In this document: one piece after another, positions 38,344 to 47,818 of the stretch
How the letters are laid out: every line of letters starts with the position of its first letter
How positions within the stretch are numbered: the stretch's first letter is position 1
Source: Hymenobacter sp. BRD67
Lineage (GTDB): Bacteria; Bacteroidota; Bacteroidia; Cytophagales; Hymenobacteraceae
NCBI RefSeq assembly: GCF_013256425.1
Contig: NZ_CP053904.1
Location: forward strand, 248,001 to 312,000
DNA length: 64,000 nt
Direction of reading: 5' to 3'
The notes under the pieces: model-generated
Seen by the model: only the letters and a program-made list of their open reading frames with translations
Database searches by the model: none
What the model was told of the DNA's origin: nothing
Program-made: the position numbers and the translations under genes

Positions 38344-38370
38344 AGGGAGAGAAGGTAAAAATTTAAAGCA

Positions 38371-38402
38371 AGAACGTCATGCTGCCCGCAGCATGACGTT
38401 CT
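38371..38402 (-). terminator. Hairpin, short form of repeat family 2
   Basis: A 15-bp perfect inverted repeat (AGAACGTCATGCTGC and its complement, 2-base centre) carries the AGAACGTCATGCTG core of family 2. It lies between the DUF1028 gene stop and the hydrolase start and may end DUF1028 transcription. Confidence 0.6.
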
Positions 38403-38423
38403 TTAATCTTAGTAGTAGGTAGC

Positions 38424-39419
38424 TTACTTCAGCGCCAGAATCTGCTTCAGCTCGGCCGGGCTTACCGTCAGCAAGCCCACTTTGGGCAGACGCTCGGTGA
38501 GTGTCCGCCAGTTGGGCTCCTGCTGGAAAATGGGCTTCAGCAAAGCCAGCGCGGCGGGTACCTGCTGCTTGTTGGCCAGCGTAATGGCGTGCCAGTACTT
38601 CATCTCCAGGTTTTTAGGAAACATCTTCTCGGCGGCCTGGTATTCCTGAATTGCCTTCGGCATGTCGTTTTTCTCCACGGCCAGGTCACCGGCGTTCATG
38701 TGGTCGTAGGCGCGGTGCAGGCTCAGCAGGCGGCGCAGCTCCACCAGCGGCTTGTCGGCATCGTCGACGCGCAAGTCCACGAGGCGGTCGGCCCAGGGGC
38801 CTTCGGTGGTGGTGCCGCGCACCACGAGCAGCGCGGCCGACTGCCGGCCCCGGATATCGCCTCCGGCGGCCTGGGCCGCGTCGAGGGCGGCCAGTACGCG
38901 CTCGGCCAGCGGCAGGGCGGCGTTGGCTTCGTAGGCTTTGGCCATGGCACCCCACACGGTATTATTCAGCATCATATTGGCCTGTACCGAGAACTGCGCG
39001 CCCTGCTGGTGGCCGGCCATATCGACGCACTTTTTGCCGGTGTGGGTAGCCACGCGGCCTTGGTTGTCGAGAATAGCGACCTGGCGTACGTCGCGGCCTT
39101 CGTCGGCGGCCAGCAGCTCATCCAGCGCCTGCTGGGCCGACTTGCCGCTCTTCAGCAAAGCCAGGCCGCGCAGGCCGAACGACTTATTGGTAAACGACTG
39201 AGTGGCCACTACGCCCACGCCGGCCTCGCCCCAGCTGACGGAAGTGCCCACCGAAAACCAGTGGCTTTGCACGGCCACGGCCATTTCGCCGGTCTTGGGG
39301 TCGCGCGCCACGATGCTGAAGGTGTGGGCCAGCGGGTCGGTGGCTGAGTAGATGGATTGGGCGTGGGCCAGCTGGCCCAGCAGCAGGGCCCCGCAAAAGA
39401 GAAGTAGTTTGTGCAACAT
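38424..39419 (-). CDS. Exported DUF1028 protein with a C-terminal TPR-like region
   Basis: A protein of 331 residues from the ATG at 39419; an upstream in-frame extension lacks a signal and is rejected. The signal peptide is [18 protein letters not shown]. Residues about 20-230 match DUF1028, a predicted Ntn-hydrolase-like family: [76 protein letters not shown]. Residues 240-331 look like two tetratricopeptide units ([20 protein letters not shown]). The function of the family is unproven, with peptidase or amidase activity suspected. Confidence 0.8.
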   Translation of the reverse strand: MLHKLLLFCGALLLGQLAHAQSIYSATDPLAHTFSIVARDPKTGEMAVAVQSHWFSVGTSVSWGEAGVGVVATQSFTNKSFGLRGLALLKSGKSAQQALDELLAADEGRDVRQVAILDNQGRVATHTGKKCVDMAGHQQGAQFSVQANMMLNNTVWGAMAKAYEANAALPLAERVLAALDAAQAAGGDIRGRQSAALLVVRGTTTEGPWADRLVDLRVDDADKPLVELRRLLSLHRAYDHMNAGDLAVEKNDMPKAIQEYQAAEKMFPKNLEMKYWHAITLANKQQVPAALALLKPIFQQEPNWRTLTERLPKVGLLTVSPAELKQILALK

Positions 39420-39537
39420 AAGCGAAAAGAGAAAAGCGAAAGTAACGCCGGGTGAGCGCTCCGCCCGGCCGGCCGCTCGGACACAAAAGCACTGCTTTGC
39501 TGTTACACCCCCACCATTCGAGCCCATCAGAATAAGT

Positions 39538-41204
39538 ATGACGGACATTGCAATTGCCCAAGCGGCCCCCATACAGCCAATTAAGCAGGTAGCTGCGCGC
39601 CTGGCCCTTGCCGAAGACGACCTGGAGCTATACGGAAAGTACAAAGCCAAGCTGCCGCTGCACCTCATTGATGCGGAAAAAATGGCCAAGTCCTACCTTA
39701 TTTTGGTAACGGCGCTTACCCCCACGCCGGCCGGTGAGGGCAAGACCACGGTGTCGGTGGGCCTCTGCGACGGCCTTAACCGGATTGGTAAAAAGGCCAT
39801 TGCCGTGTTGCGCGAGCCGTCGGTAGGGCCGGTTTTTGGGATAAAAGGCGGAGCCACCGGCGGCGGGCACTCGCAGGTTATTCCGATGGTGGATATCAAC
39901 CTGAACTTTACGGGCGACTTCAGCGCCATAGAGAAGGCCAACAACCTGCTGGCGGCCCTCATTGACAATGCGCTGCAATACCCGACCCCGGCGCTCCGAA
40001 TCGACCCGCGTACCGTAACGTGGAAGCGGGCCATTGATTTGAACGACCGCAGCTTGCGCGAAATAGTAATTGGCCTGGGGGCAAAGCCAACGGCGTGATG
40101 CGCAGCGACGGCTTCAACATCACGGCGGCGTCGGAGGTGATGGCCATCCTGTGTCTGGCCACCAGCCTGACGGATTTGAAAGCCAAGCTCGGGAACATTT
40201 TTGTCGGCTTCACCTACGATAATGAGCCGGTGTACGCCCGCGACCTGAAGGCAGAGGCCGCCATGACCATTCTGCTGCGCGATGCTATCAAGCCCAACTT
40301 GGTGCAGACCCTCGAAGGTAATCCGGCGCTGATTCATGGCGGGCCTTTCGCCAACATTGCCCAGGGTACCAATACCATTCTGGCAACCCGCATGGGGCTT
40401 TCGCTGGCCGATTATGTGGTAACGGAAGCCGGCTTCGGGGCCGACCTGGGCGCGGAGAAGTTTATGGATATCAAGTGTGGCTACGGCAACCTGGCGCCCC
40501 AGGCGCTGGTGCTGGTAGCTACCATTCGGGCGCTGCGCCACCACGGGGGCGCCACGCCGGCCGAGCTGAATACGCCCGACCTGGAAAAGCTGACCAACGG
40601 CTTTGCCAACCTGGAAAAGCACATCGAGAACGCCCGTAAGTTTGGGTTGACGCCCGTCGTGGCCATCAATCATTTCTTCACGGATACGGATGCGGAAGTG
40701 GCGCTGCTACAGCAGCTGTGCGAAAAAGCGGGGGTGCCGGCCGTGGTAAGCAAGAGCTGGGCCGAAGGCGGTGCCGGTGCCACCCAGCTGGCCGAAGCCG
40801 TATTGCAAAGCCTGGCCAGCGGCAGCAACCACTTTCGCCCGCTCTACGACTGGCAGCAGCCGGTGAAGGCGAAAATTGAAACCATTGCCCGGGAAATTTA
40901 CGGGGCTTCCGGGGTCGATTATACGCCCAAAGCCGAGGCCGACCTGCGGCGTATTACTAAGCTGGGGCTGTCGGGTTTGCCAATCTGCATGGCCAAGACG
41001 CAGAAATCGTTTTCCGACAATGAAAAGCTTATCGGCCGCCCCACCGGTTTCCGCGTGACGGTGCGCGAATTTGAGCTGGCCACCGGGGCCGGCTTTCTTA
41101 TTCCGCTGCTGGGCACCATGATGCGGATGCCGGGGCTGCCGGCTGTGCCCGCCTCGGTCGGGATGGACATTGATGCGGAAGGTGTTATTACGGGGCTATC
41201 GTAG
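39538..41204 (+). CDS. fhs: Formate-tetrahydrofolate ligase (frameshifted)
   Basis: It makes 10-formyl-tetrahydrofolate from formate, THF and ATP for one-carbon metabolism. The ATP loop [16 protein letters not shown] is at about residues 61-76, [19 protein letters not shown] follows, and [14 protein letters not shown] is near the C-terminus. The frame breaks in the G run 40077-40081. Six Gs restore [20 protein letters not shown] and a protein of 555 residues, the family's usual length. The start ATG at 39538 faces the DUF1028 gene over 118 bases. Confidence 0.94.
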
Positions 41205-41206
41205 GC

Positions 41207-42778
41207 TTAGTGCGCATCTGCCAAGGCTTTAGACGCCAGGGCAATTTCGGCAGCGGTTTTCTTGCGAGTACGCAGCAGGTAAGTCAGGGGCAGCACCAGC
41301 ACGAAAAACAGGCCCACCAGCCGGAAGGTATCGAGGTAGGAAAGCAGGTAGGCCTGGCGGTCTACCTGCAAGTCCAGGATGCGATAAGCCTGCAGTACCG
41401 AGTTGCCCAGGTGCCGGAGGCGGTCCACGAGCAGCGGATTGCCGGGGTCGAGGTGGGCCACCAGGTCGGCGCGGTGCTGGGCATAGGCGCGGGCCACGTA
41501 CGTATTGGCCAGCGCGATGCCGAAAGCCCCGCCGAGCTGCCTAATCATGTTGTTGAGGGCGATGGCCGCCGGAAAGTCTTTCGGTGAGAGCCCGGCCAGC
41601 GCCTGGTTAAGCAGCGGCAGCTGCAAGAGCGTCACGGCGATAACCCGCAGCACCTGCGCCCGGTAAAAATCCCAGGGCCCGGCCTGCCCGTTGAGCGTTC
41701 CGCTGTAGAAGCCAAACACGATGAAGAGCGAAGAGCCGGCGATGATGTAGGGCAGTGGTGAGTCGCCGGCCGACAAGCGGCGGCCGATGAGCGGGAACAA
41801 GGGCAGGCAGGTGAGCGTGGGCCAGAGCAGCGAAACGCCCGTCATGGTGGGGGTAAAGCCGTTGACGCGCTGCACCAACACCGGATACACAAACACGGAG
41901 GTAAACAGGCCCAGCCCGGCCACGAAGCTGAAAATGGTCGTCACGCCCAGCGTGCCCCGCCCCAGGATGCGCAGGTTGACGATGGGGTGCCGCGTGGTAA
42001 GCTGCCGGCACACAAAGCCGCCCAGCCCGGCTACCGCCAGCGCGCAGCACAGCCGAATGGCCTGGTCGTCGAACCAGTCGTCGGCCTGGCCTTTTTCCAG
42101 CACGTACTGCAAGCTCCCGACTCCCACTGCCAGCAGCGCGATGCCCAGGTAGTCAATCACAATCTGGCTTTTCCGCTGGCCCTCGCCCGGCTTTTTATCG
42201 ATAAAAAAGAACGTGAGCAGGGCTGCCGCGATACCCACCGGCACGTTCACGTAGAAGATATACGACCAGTGGTAGTTGTCCACAATTAACCCGCCCAGCA
42301 GCGGGCCCAGTGTGGGACCCAGCACGATGCCCATGCCGAAGATACCGGCCGCTACCCCCCGTTGCCTAGGTGGAAAGGCGTCGAACAGAATACTTTGGGA
42401 AACGGAAAGCAGCGCCCCACCGGCCAACCCCTGCATAAAGCGCCAGCCTACCAGCTCAAGCAGGTGAGTGGAAGAGGCGCAGCCGTACGAGGCAATAGTA
42501 AACCCGATGATAGAAAACAGGTAGTAGTTTTTACGCCCAAAATACTCGGCCAGAAACCCGGTAAGCGGGATAATAATGACGTTGGCGATGGCGTAGGCGG
42601 TAATTACCCAGGCCACGTCTTCGATGGTGGCACCAATCGCCCCAGCCACTTGCGTGAGTGCCACGTTGACAATCGTCACGTCGAGCAGCTCCATCACTGC
42701 TGCTGTGATGGTCGTGACCACAATGATGATTCGTAGAAAGCCGGCGGGCGTACCCGCCACGGGCAGGGAAGGAGACAT
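41207..42778 (-). CDS. DHA2-family MFS drug efflux transporter (EmrB-like)
   Basis: An inner-membrane proton-driven exporter of 523 residues with about 14 hydrophobic segments. Motifs are ELLDVTIVNVALTQVAGAIG in helix 1, GFLAEYFGRKNYYLFSIIGF (MFS motif A), FMQGLAGGALLSVSQSIL and GIFGMGIVLGPTLGPLLGG (motif C, antiporter type). I chose the ATG at 42778 (MSPSLPVAGTPAGF), as the 54 upstream residues are not membrane-like. No EmrA or TolC partner is next to it. The stop lies 2 bases from the convergent fhs stop. Confidence 0.88.
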   Translation of the reverse strand: MSPSLPVAGTPAGFLRIIIVVTTITAAVMELLDVTIVNVALTQVAGAIGATIEDVAWVITAYAIANVIIIPLTGFLAEYFGRKNYYLFSIIGFTIASYGCASSTHLLELVGWRFMQGLAGGALLSVSQSILFDAFPPRQRGVAAGIFGMGIVLGPTLGPLLGGLIVDNYHWSYIFYVNVPVGIAAALLTFFFIDKKPGEGQRKSQIVIDYLGIALLAVGVGSLQYVLEKGQADDWFDDQAIRLCCALAVAGLGGFVCRQLTTRHPIVNLRILGRGTLGVTTIFSFVAGLGLFTSVFVYPVLVQRVNGFTPTMTGVSLLWPTLTCLPLFPLIGRRLSAGDSPLPYIIAGSSLFIVFGFYSGTLNGQAGPWDFYRAQVLRVIAVTLLQLPLLNQALAGLSPKDFPAAIALNNMIRQLGGAFGIALANTYVARAYAQHRADLVAHLDPGNPLLVDRLRHLGNSVLQAYRILDLQVDRQAYLLSYLDTFRLVGLFFVLVLPLTYLLRTRKKTAAEIALASKALADAH

Positions 42779-42912
42779 AAGAACCAGCCGAAAAGCAGAG
42801 GAAATCTTCGGATTGGTACCTAAAGCTTGCGGGCTCATGATATGTTGCCAAAGCGCTCCAAGTCTGGTGCCGGCTGGCGGCCACCTGCCCCAGTTTCCCG
42901 TTTGGTAGGTAC

Positions 42913-42943
42913 GAAAAAGGGTGCCGGCAAAAGCCGGCACCCT
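42913..42943 (-). terminator. Rho-independent terminator after the M13 peptidase
   Basis: An 11-bp stem (AGGGTGCCGGC with its complement around a loop of four As, 42918-42943) is followed on the minus strand by a run of Ts (42914-42918 read in reverse). It lies 35 bases after the M13 peptidase stop. Confidence 0.82.
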
Positions 42944-42977
42944 CGCACAGTTAAAAACATTGTAAATATAATATATT

Positions 42978-45083
42978 CTACCAGATGACTGCCCGGTCAG
43001 TAGCTGTGCGCGTCATCTTATCGCCTTCCTTACAGCCGAAGGCCGCCTGAAACTGCGGCATGTTCATAATCGGCCCGATGGTGCGGTACTGGCCCGGCGA
43101 GTGCGGGTCAGTTTGAATCTGCTGGCGCAGGGCTTCGGGCCGGATATTAGTGCGGCGCAACTGCGCCCAGCTCATAAAAAAGCGCTGCTCGGGCGTGAAG
43201 CCGTCGTAGTTGGGGCGCGGGCCGCTGCCGTAGCGCTGCTGAAGCTGCTTTTCGAGCGCCCCGTACACGATGGTGAGGCCGGCAAAGTCGGCCAGGTTTT
43301 CGCCCATCGTCAGCTTGCCATTTACGTGCACCGAATCGAGGGGCGAGAAGGCGTCGTACTGGCGGCCTACTACAGCGGCGCGCTTGGTAAACTCGGCCGC
43401 GTCCTGGGGCGTCCACCAGTCGCGCAGGTTGCCGGCGGCATCGTACTGCCGGCCCTGGTCGTCGAAGCCGTGGGTCATCTCGTGGCCCATCACGCCGCCG
43501 ATAGCACCGTAGTTCACAGCATCATCGGCCTTGGGGTCAAAGAAGGGCGGCTGGAGGTAGCCGGCCGGAAACACAATCTCGTTCAGCGGCGGGTTGTAAT
43601 AGGCGTTGATGGTGGGCGGCGTCATGCCCCATTCGGTATGGTCGACCGGCCCGCCAAAGCGGGCCGCCTCGCGGCGGCTTTCCCAGAGGCGGGCGGCCAG
43701 GATGTTCTTGGTGTACGATTCGCGGCTGATATTCAGGGCCGAATAATCCTTCCACTTGTCGGGGTAGCCGATTTTTACGCGCAGAGCATTCAGCTTTTTT
43801 AATGCTTCTGCCTTGGTAGCCGCGCTCATCCAGGTGTTGGTCTGAATGTGCTCGGCTAGGCTGGCCTTTACGTTGCCGACCATCTCCAGCGCCTTCTGTT
43901 TCGCTGCGGGCGAGAAAGCCTTGTCCACGTAAAGCTGCCCAAATGCCTCGCCGATGGTGGCATCAGTTGCGGCCTGCACGCGCTTCCAGCGGGTGGTTTG
44001 CTGCTTGGCGCCGGTCAGCACCTGGTTGTAGCGGAAGCTGGCTTCGACGTAAGCGGCCGGTAGCGTGGCTGCTACCGAGCTCACCAGGTGCCAGCGCATA
44101 TAGGTCTGCAAGTCGGCCAGCGGCTCCGTTTTGAGCAGCGTATTTACTTCGTCAAAAAACGCCGGCTGGCCCACAATCACTTCCTGCGCTTTGCCCAGCT
44201 GCATATCGGCCAGCAGCCTGGGCAGCTGCACGGCAGGGTAGCGCTGCGCGGCGGCCGGCAGGGTCATCTGGTTGTAGTTGGCCTGCGGGTCGCGTAGCTC
44301 CACGCGGCTGCGCGAGGCCTGCGCCAGTCGCTTCTCGATGCGCTCGACGGTGGCCGCGTTGCGTTGCGCCGTGGCCGCGTTATCACCCAGCAAGCCAAAC
44401 ACCTGCTGCATGTAGGCCTGGTAAGCTGCGCGGATTTTCTGCGTCCGGGCGTCGTCTTTCAGGTAGTAATCGCGGTCGCCCATCGTCAGGCCGCCCTGGT
44501 CGAGGCCAATGACGTAGCGCGTCGTATTCTTTTCATCTACCTGCACCCCACTCCGGAAGAAGGCGCCCGTACCCAGTTCCTGCTCATGGGCCACGAGGGC
44601 AGGCAGCTCGGCGCGGGTTTTGAGGGCCGCAATGCGGGCCAGCTCCGGCTTAAGCGGCGTGATACCGGCTTTTTCGATGGCTACCGTGTCCATGGCAGCG
44701 GCGTAAAAGTCGCCTACCTTCTGCGCGTTGGAGCCAGGCGCGGCGCTGCGGTTGGCCGCCGCTTCTTCGAGTATCTGCTTAAGCGTGGCCTGGGTGCGTA
44801 AGCCCAGCAGGTTGCGCGGACCCCAGCTGGTGGCGTAGCTGGGCACAGGATTAGCCTTGAGCCAGTTACCACCCGAAAACTCAAAGAAGTCATCGCACGG
44901 CGATACCGAGCGGTCGAGGTCGGCCATGTCGAGGCCCACGCCTTTAGGGTCGGGCGCGGCGGCCGGCGCAGCAGCTGGGGTAGTGGTGGCCGCGGCAGGT
45001 GGTGCGGCGGGGTGGCTGGTGGCACAGGCAGCTAGCGTAAGCAGGCTGGCGGCCAGCCACGGACGGGAAGCAGGAAGCGGCAT
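42978..45083 (-). CDS. M13-family zinc metallopeptidase lipoprotein (PepO/neprilysin-like)
   Basis: A periplasmic or surface lipoprotein oligopeptidase of 701 residues from the ATG at 45083 (MPLPASRPWLAASLLTLAAC, lipobox Cys20), followed by an Ala/Pro/Thr linker. The zinc site is VMGHEMTHGFDDQG with HEMTH at 534-538, and the third ligand is in GENLADFAGL. NAYYNPPLNEIVFPAGYLQP is the conserved substrate region, and the N-terminal domain begins SPCDDFFEFSGGNWL. The C-terminus FGCKEGDKMTR...AVIW is typical of the family. It is transcribed alone, with a terminator after it. Confidence 0.92.
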   Translation of the reverse strand: MPLPASRPWLAASLLTLAACATSHPAAPPAAATTTPAAAPAAAPDPKGVGLDMADLDRSVSPCDDFFEFSGGNWLKANPVPSYATSWGPRNLLGLRTQATLKQILEEAAANRSAAPGSNAQKVGDFYAAAMDTVAIEKAGITPLKPELARIAALKTRAELPALVAHEQELGTGAFFRSGVQVDEKNTTRYVIGLDQGGLTMGDRDYYLKDDARTQKIRAAYQAYMQQVFGLLGDNAATAQRNAATVERIEKRLAQASRSRVELRDPQANYNQMTLPAAAQRYPAVQLPRLLADMQLGKAQEVIVGQPAFFDEVNTLLKTEPLADLQTYMRWHLVSSVAATLPAAYVEASFRYNQVLTGAKQQTTRWKRVQAATDATIGEAFGQLYVDKAFSPAAKQKALEMVGNVKASLAEHIQTNTWMSAATKAEALKKLNALRVKIGYPDKWKDYSALNISRESYTKNILAARLWESRREAARFGGPVDHTEWGMTPPTINAYYNPPLNEIVFPAGYLQPPFFDPKADDAVNYGAIGGVMGHEMTHGFDDQGRQYDAAGNLRDWWTPQDAAEFTKRAAVVGRQYDAFSPLDSVHVNGKLTMGENLADFAGLTIVYGALEKQLQQRYGSGPRPNYDGFTPEQRFFMSWAQLRRTNIRPEALRQQIQTDPHSPGQYRTIGPIMNMPQFQAAFGCKEGDKMTRTATDRAVIW

Positions 45084-45337
45084 AACAGAGCGAAAACGTG
45101 GGTAAACGTTTGGCAAGTTAAGCGCCGGGCGCACGGCAACGTACTGTAAGGTGGCAGAAAGCAGGGCTAGATGGCAGCTAGTCAGAACAGCTCCCAAGTT
45201 AATGCGCGGCGGGCGGCCAGCTGTTCGCCCGCCGCACACCAGTCAGATAAGGGTTGCAGCAATGTGCAAAACAACTTTAACCACTGTTTATTCTCTCGTG
45301 AATTCCTTAAGCTATTGACCACAAGGAAAATAATCCG

Positions 45338-47743
45338 TTAAAACGGATACCCAATGGCCAGGTTCAACCGGCCGGTCTTGCTGTCCGGGGTGCCATAGTT
45401 GGCCCGCAGCGGAATGGCGTAGTCGAAGCGAATGACGAAAAATTGCACGTCAATTCGTAGGCCAGCACCGGTGCCTACCGCCAGCTGATTTAGAAATTGA
45501 CTGGCTACAAACTGCCCGCCCGGCCGCTGCGGGTCGTTGTTTACCAGCCAGATATTGCCGGCGTCCATGAATATAGCACCTTTTACATAGGGGAAGAGGT
45601 CCTGGCGGTATTCGATGTTGCCTTCCAGGCGTAGGTCGCCCACCTGGTCGTAGTAGCTGTTGACGATATCGGTGCCGGTGGGCTTGTACGAACCCGGGCC
45701 AATTTGCCGCGCCGCGAAGGCCCGGATAGAGTTGGGACCGCCAATGCCGTACTGGCGCAGGTAGGGTAGCGAGCCGCCCGAAGAGTTGCCGTAGGGTAAG
45801 CCAATCCCAAGCTGCAGACGACCTACAATGCGGTTACCCGACGTGGAATTGGGGCTGATACGGTAATATTCGCGTAGCTCAAGGTCAAATTTAGCATACT
45901 GCGCAAATCGCTGGCCCGCAATGGTATAATACTGGCCGGGCTCTTTGCTGCCGCCCGTTAGGCCGGCTAGCGCATTGGCTACGTTGCCGCTCACCTCGGC
46001 CTGTCCCTGAAAGAAAATCTGCTGGCGGCGCTTTTCCAGCATCTGCTGGTTGAAGGTGTAGCGGTAGGAACTGGCCAGGATGAACTGCGACTGATACGCC
46101 TGCTTCAGAAACGGCCGGGCGGCCAGCACCTGGTCGAAGGCCGGCGAGCTGGTGAAAGCATTATAAGCCACATCGACCAGCTTCAGCTCCTGCTCGTTGG
46201 TAATCTTGGTTTTCCAGCTGTAGCCGTAATTGAAGTTGTAGCTGGTGGTGCTGAAATAGCCCGTGCGCGATACGTAGCGAATGCCCGCCCCAAAATTGGT
46301 GCGCGGCTGGAAGTCGGAGCTAACCAGGCGTGGGTCGAGGAAAGGCAGGTCTGGGGCAATGAGGCGTGGTACAATAAGCTGAGCATTAATCCCAAACTCA
46401 TTGGATATAAGGCCGGTATTGCTGCGGCTTTCGGCCCCGGCCGGCGCGCGGGTCGAGGTTTCGGTCGAGGCTACACCATTGATAATGAGCTGCTCAGCTC
46501 CATGCAGGGCCGAGCGGTTGCGGTAGCTCACGATGAGGCCGGGGCCGGTAAAGCCGTTGCTTTTGCTTACCAACTGCAGCTCGGCCCGCACACTTTTCTT
46601 GCGTAGCTGGGTCATGAGCACATCCGAGTCGAGACGGGCGCGGCCGGCCGAATCGCCGACCGTTGATGGCCGAAACTTGATTTCGACAAACCGGAAGGTG
46701 CCCAGGCTCATGAGGCGCGACAGCGTCTGGTCGCGGCGCTGCTGCCTGAACAGACTATCAGGGTATAAAAAGACGGCCCGCGTGATAGCTCGCGCCCGAA
46801 ACACACTCTCATCCGGATAATACAGATACTTCTGAAACCGCACCGGCTCACGGTGAATGGTATCAGTCAGCATATAGTTCGTATTCAGGCTGATAGTGTG
46901 CAGCCAGTACGGCCGGGTGGCCTTGGCCGGTGCTTCAGGCTTTACCTTGTAATAAACGTTTACCTTGCCCCGTAGCGTGCTATCGACCTGGAAAAGTAGG
47001 TAGTTGGGATTGAAGTAATAATAGCCCTCGTTCTTCAGCGCCAGGTCGATTCGCACCCGCTCATTGGTCAGCACATCCAGGTCGTAGGGGTCGCCCGTTT
47101 TCAGCAGCGTACCCGCCTGCGTGCCCCGGATAGCCTTGTCAATCAGCGTGTCGCGGCCAGGAAAATGGATGTCCTGAATGATATACTGCTGGCCGGGGCG
47201 GGCAGTGTAGTTTATCTGGGCAGTGTTAGCTTTCGTAACTACTTCGCTCGTTACGGCGCCGTGAAAATAGCCCCGGTTCTGGAGGCGGTTTACCATCAGG
47301 TTGCGGGTATTCTGGGGCTGCGCCTGACTTAAAAGCACTGGCGCCTCGCCAAACTTATTGGCCAGAAAATGCCCGATGCCCTTCGATTTTCCCACGCCTA
47401 GGTGCCAGAAAAACAGCTTGGGCCGCTGGCCTAAAAACGAAAAGTTGGGCTTGGGCCGCTCCAGCGTGGTCAGCTCGGCTTGCAGCGCCTTTTGGTTTTT
47501 GAGCTTGGTAGGCGAGTCGATAATAACCTTGCTACCGGTATAGAGCTTCTGGCCTTCGGGTATGTAGCGCAGCCCCGAGCAGGAGGTAGCCAAAATCAGC
47601 AGGAAGAGAGAGCAGGAAAGGCCGAGGCGATAACCCGCGCTTCTTCTAAAAAGAACGTCATATTCAGCTTGCGAAGCATCCTGCCCGCTTCGTTGATTTC
47701 TCAACCTAACGACTCTCGACAAGATGCTTCGCAGGCTCAGCAT
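45338..47743 (-). CDS. TamA/BamA-like Omp85 outer membrane protein
   Basis: An outer membrane beta-barrel protein with a lipoprotein-type signal (LSCSLFLLILATSC) before RYIPEGQKLYTGSKVIIDSP, POTRA-like domains in the first half, and a surface-antigen barrel that ends in Phe (LNLAIGYPF) with the GGPNSIRAFAARQIGPG motif. It follows tamB on the same strand, which fits a TAM-type complex for barrel or polysaccharide assembly. The start is uncertain. The only in-frame ATG in this stretch (47743) lies inside a family 2 repeat, leaving about 50 basic residues before the signal. A missing base, or replacement of the original start by the repeat, is possible. Length is 801 residues with this start. 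Confidence 0.82.
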   Translation of the reverse strand: MLSLRSILSRVVRLRNQRSGQDASQAEYDVLFRRSAGYRLGLSCSLFLLILATSCSGLRYIPEGQKLYTGSKVIIDSPTKLKNQKALQAELTTLERPKPNFSFLGQRPKLFFWHLGVGKSKGIGHFLANKFGEAPVLLSQAQPQNTRNLMVNRLQNRGYFHGAVTSEVVTKANTAQINYTARPGQQYIIQDIHFPGRDTLIDKAIRGTQAGTLLKTGDPYDLDVLTNERVRIDLALKNEGYYYFNPNYLLFQVDSTLRGKVNVYYKVKPEAPAKATRPYWLHTISLNTNYMLTDTIHREPVRFQKYLYYPDESVFRARAITRAVFLYPDSLFRQQRRDQTLSRLMSLGTFRFVEIKFRPSTVGDSAGRARLDSDVLMTQLRKKSVRAELQLVSKSNGFTGPGLIVSYRNRSALHGAEQLIINGVASTETSTRAPAGAESRSNTGLISNEFGINAQLIVPRLIAPDLPFLDPRLVSSDFQPRTNFGAGIRYVSRTGYFSTTSYNFNYGYSWKTKITNEQELKLVDVAYNAFTSSPAFDQVLAARPFLKQAYQSQFILASSYRYTFNQQMLEKRRQQIFFQGQAEVSGNVANALAGLTGGSKEPGQYYTIAGQRFAQYAKFDLELREYYRISPNSTSGNRIVGRLQLGIGLPYGNSSGGSLPYLRQYGIGGPNSIRAFAARQIGPGSYKPTGTDIVNSYYDQVGDLRLEGNIEYRQDLFPYVKGAIFMDAGNIWLVNNDPQRPGGQFVASQFLNQLAVGTGAGLRIDVQFFVIRFDYAIPLRANYGTPDSKTGRLNLAIGYPF

Positions 47744-47757
47744 GACGTTCTTTTTAG
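47646..47757. repeat. Inverted repeat, family 2, at the start of the TamA-like gene
   Basis: Imperfect 38-base arms (47646-47683 and 47720-47757) carry AAAAAGAACGTCAT and GAAGCATC cores around a 36-base centre. The right arm includes the only candidate ATG of the downstream gene. Confidence 0.78.
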
Positions 47758-47818
47758 AGGTGCGAGGGATAATGTATATAGTACTTTCAGCGGATTCTAA
47801 GTTCCTCATTCCCAATTT

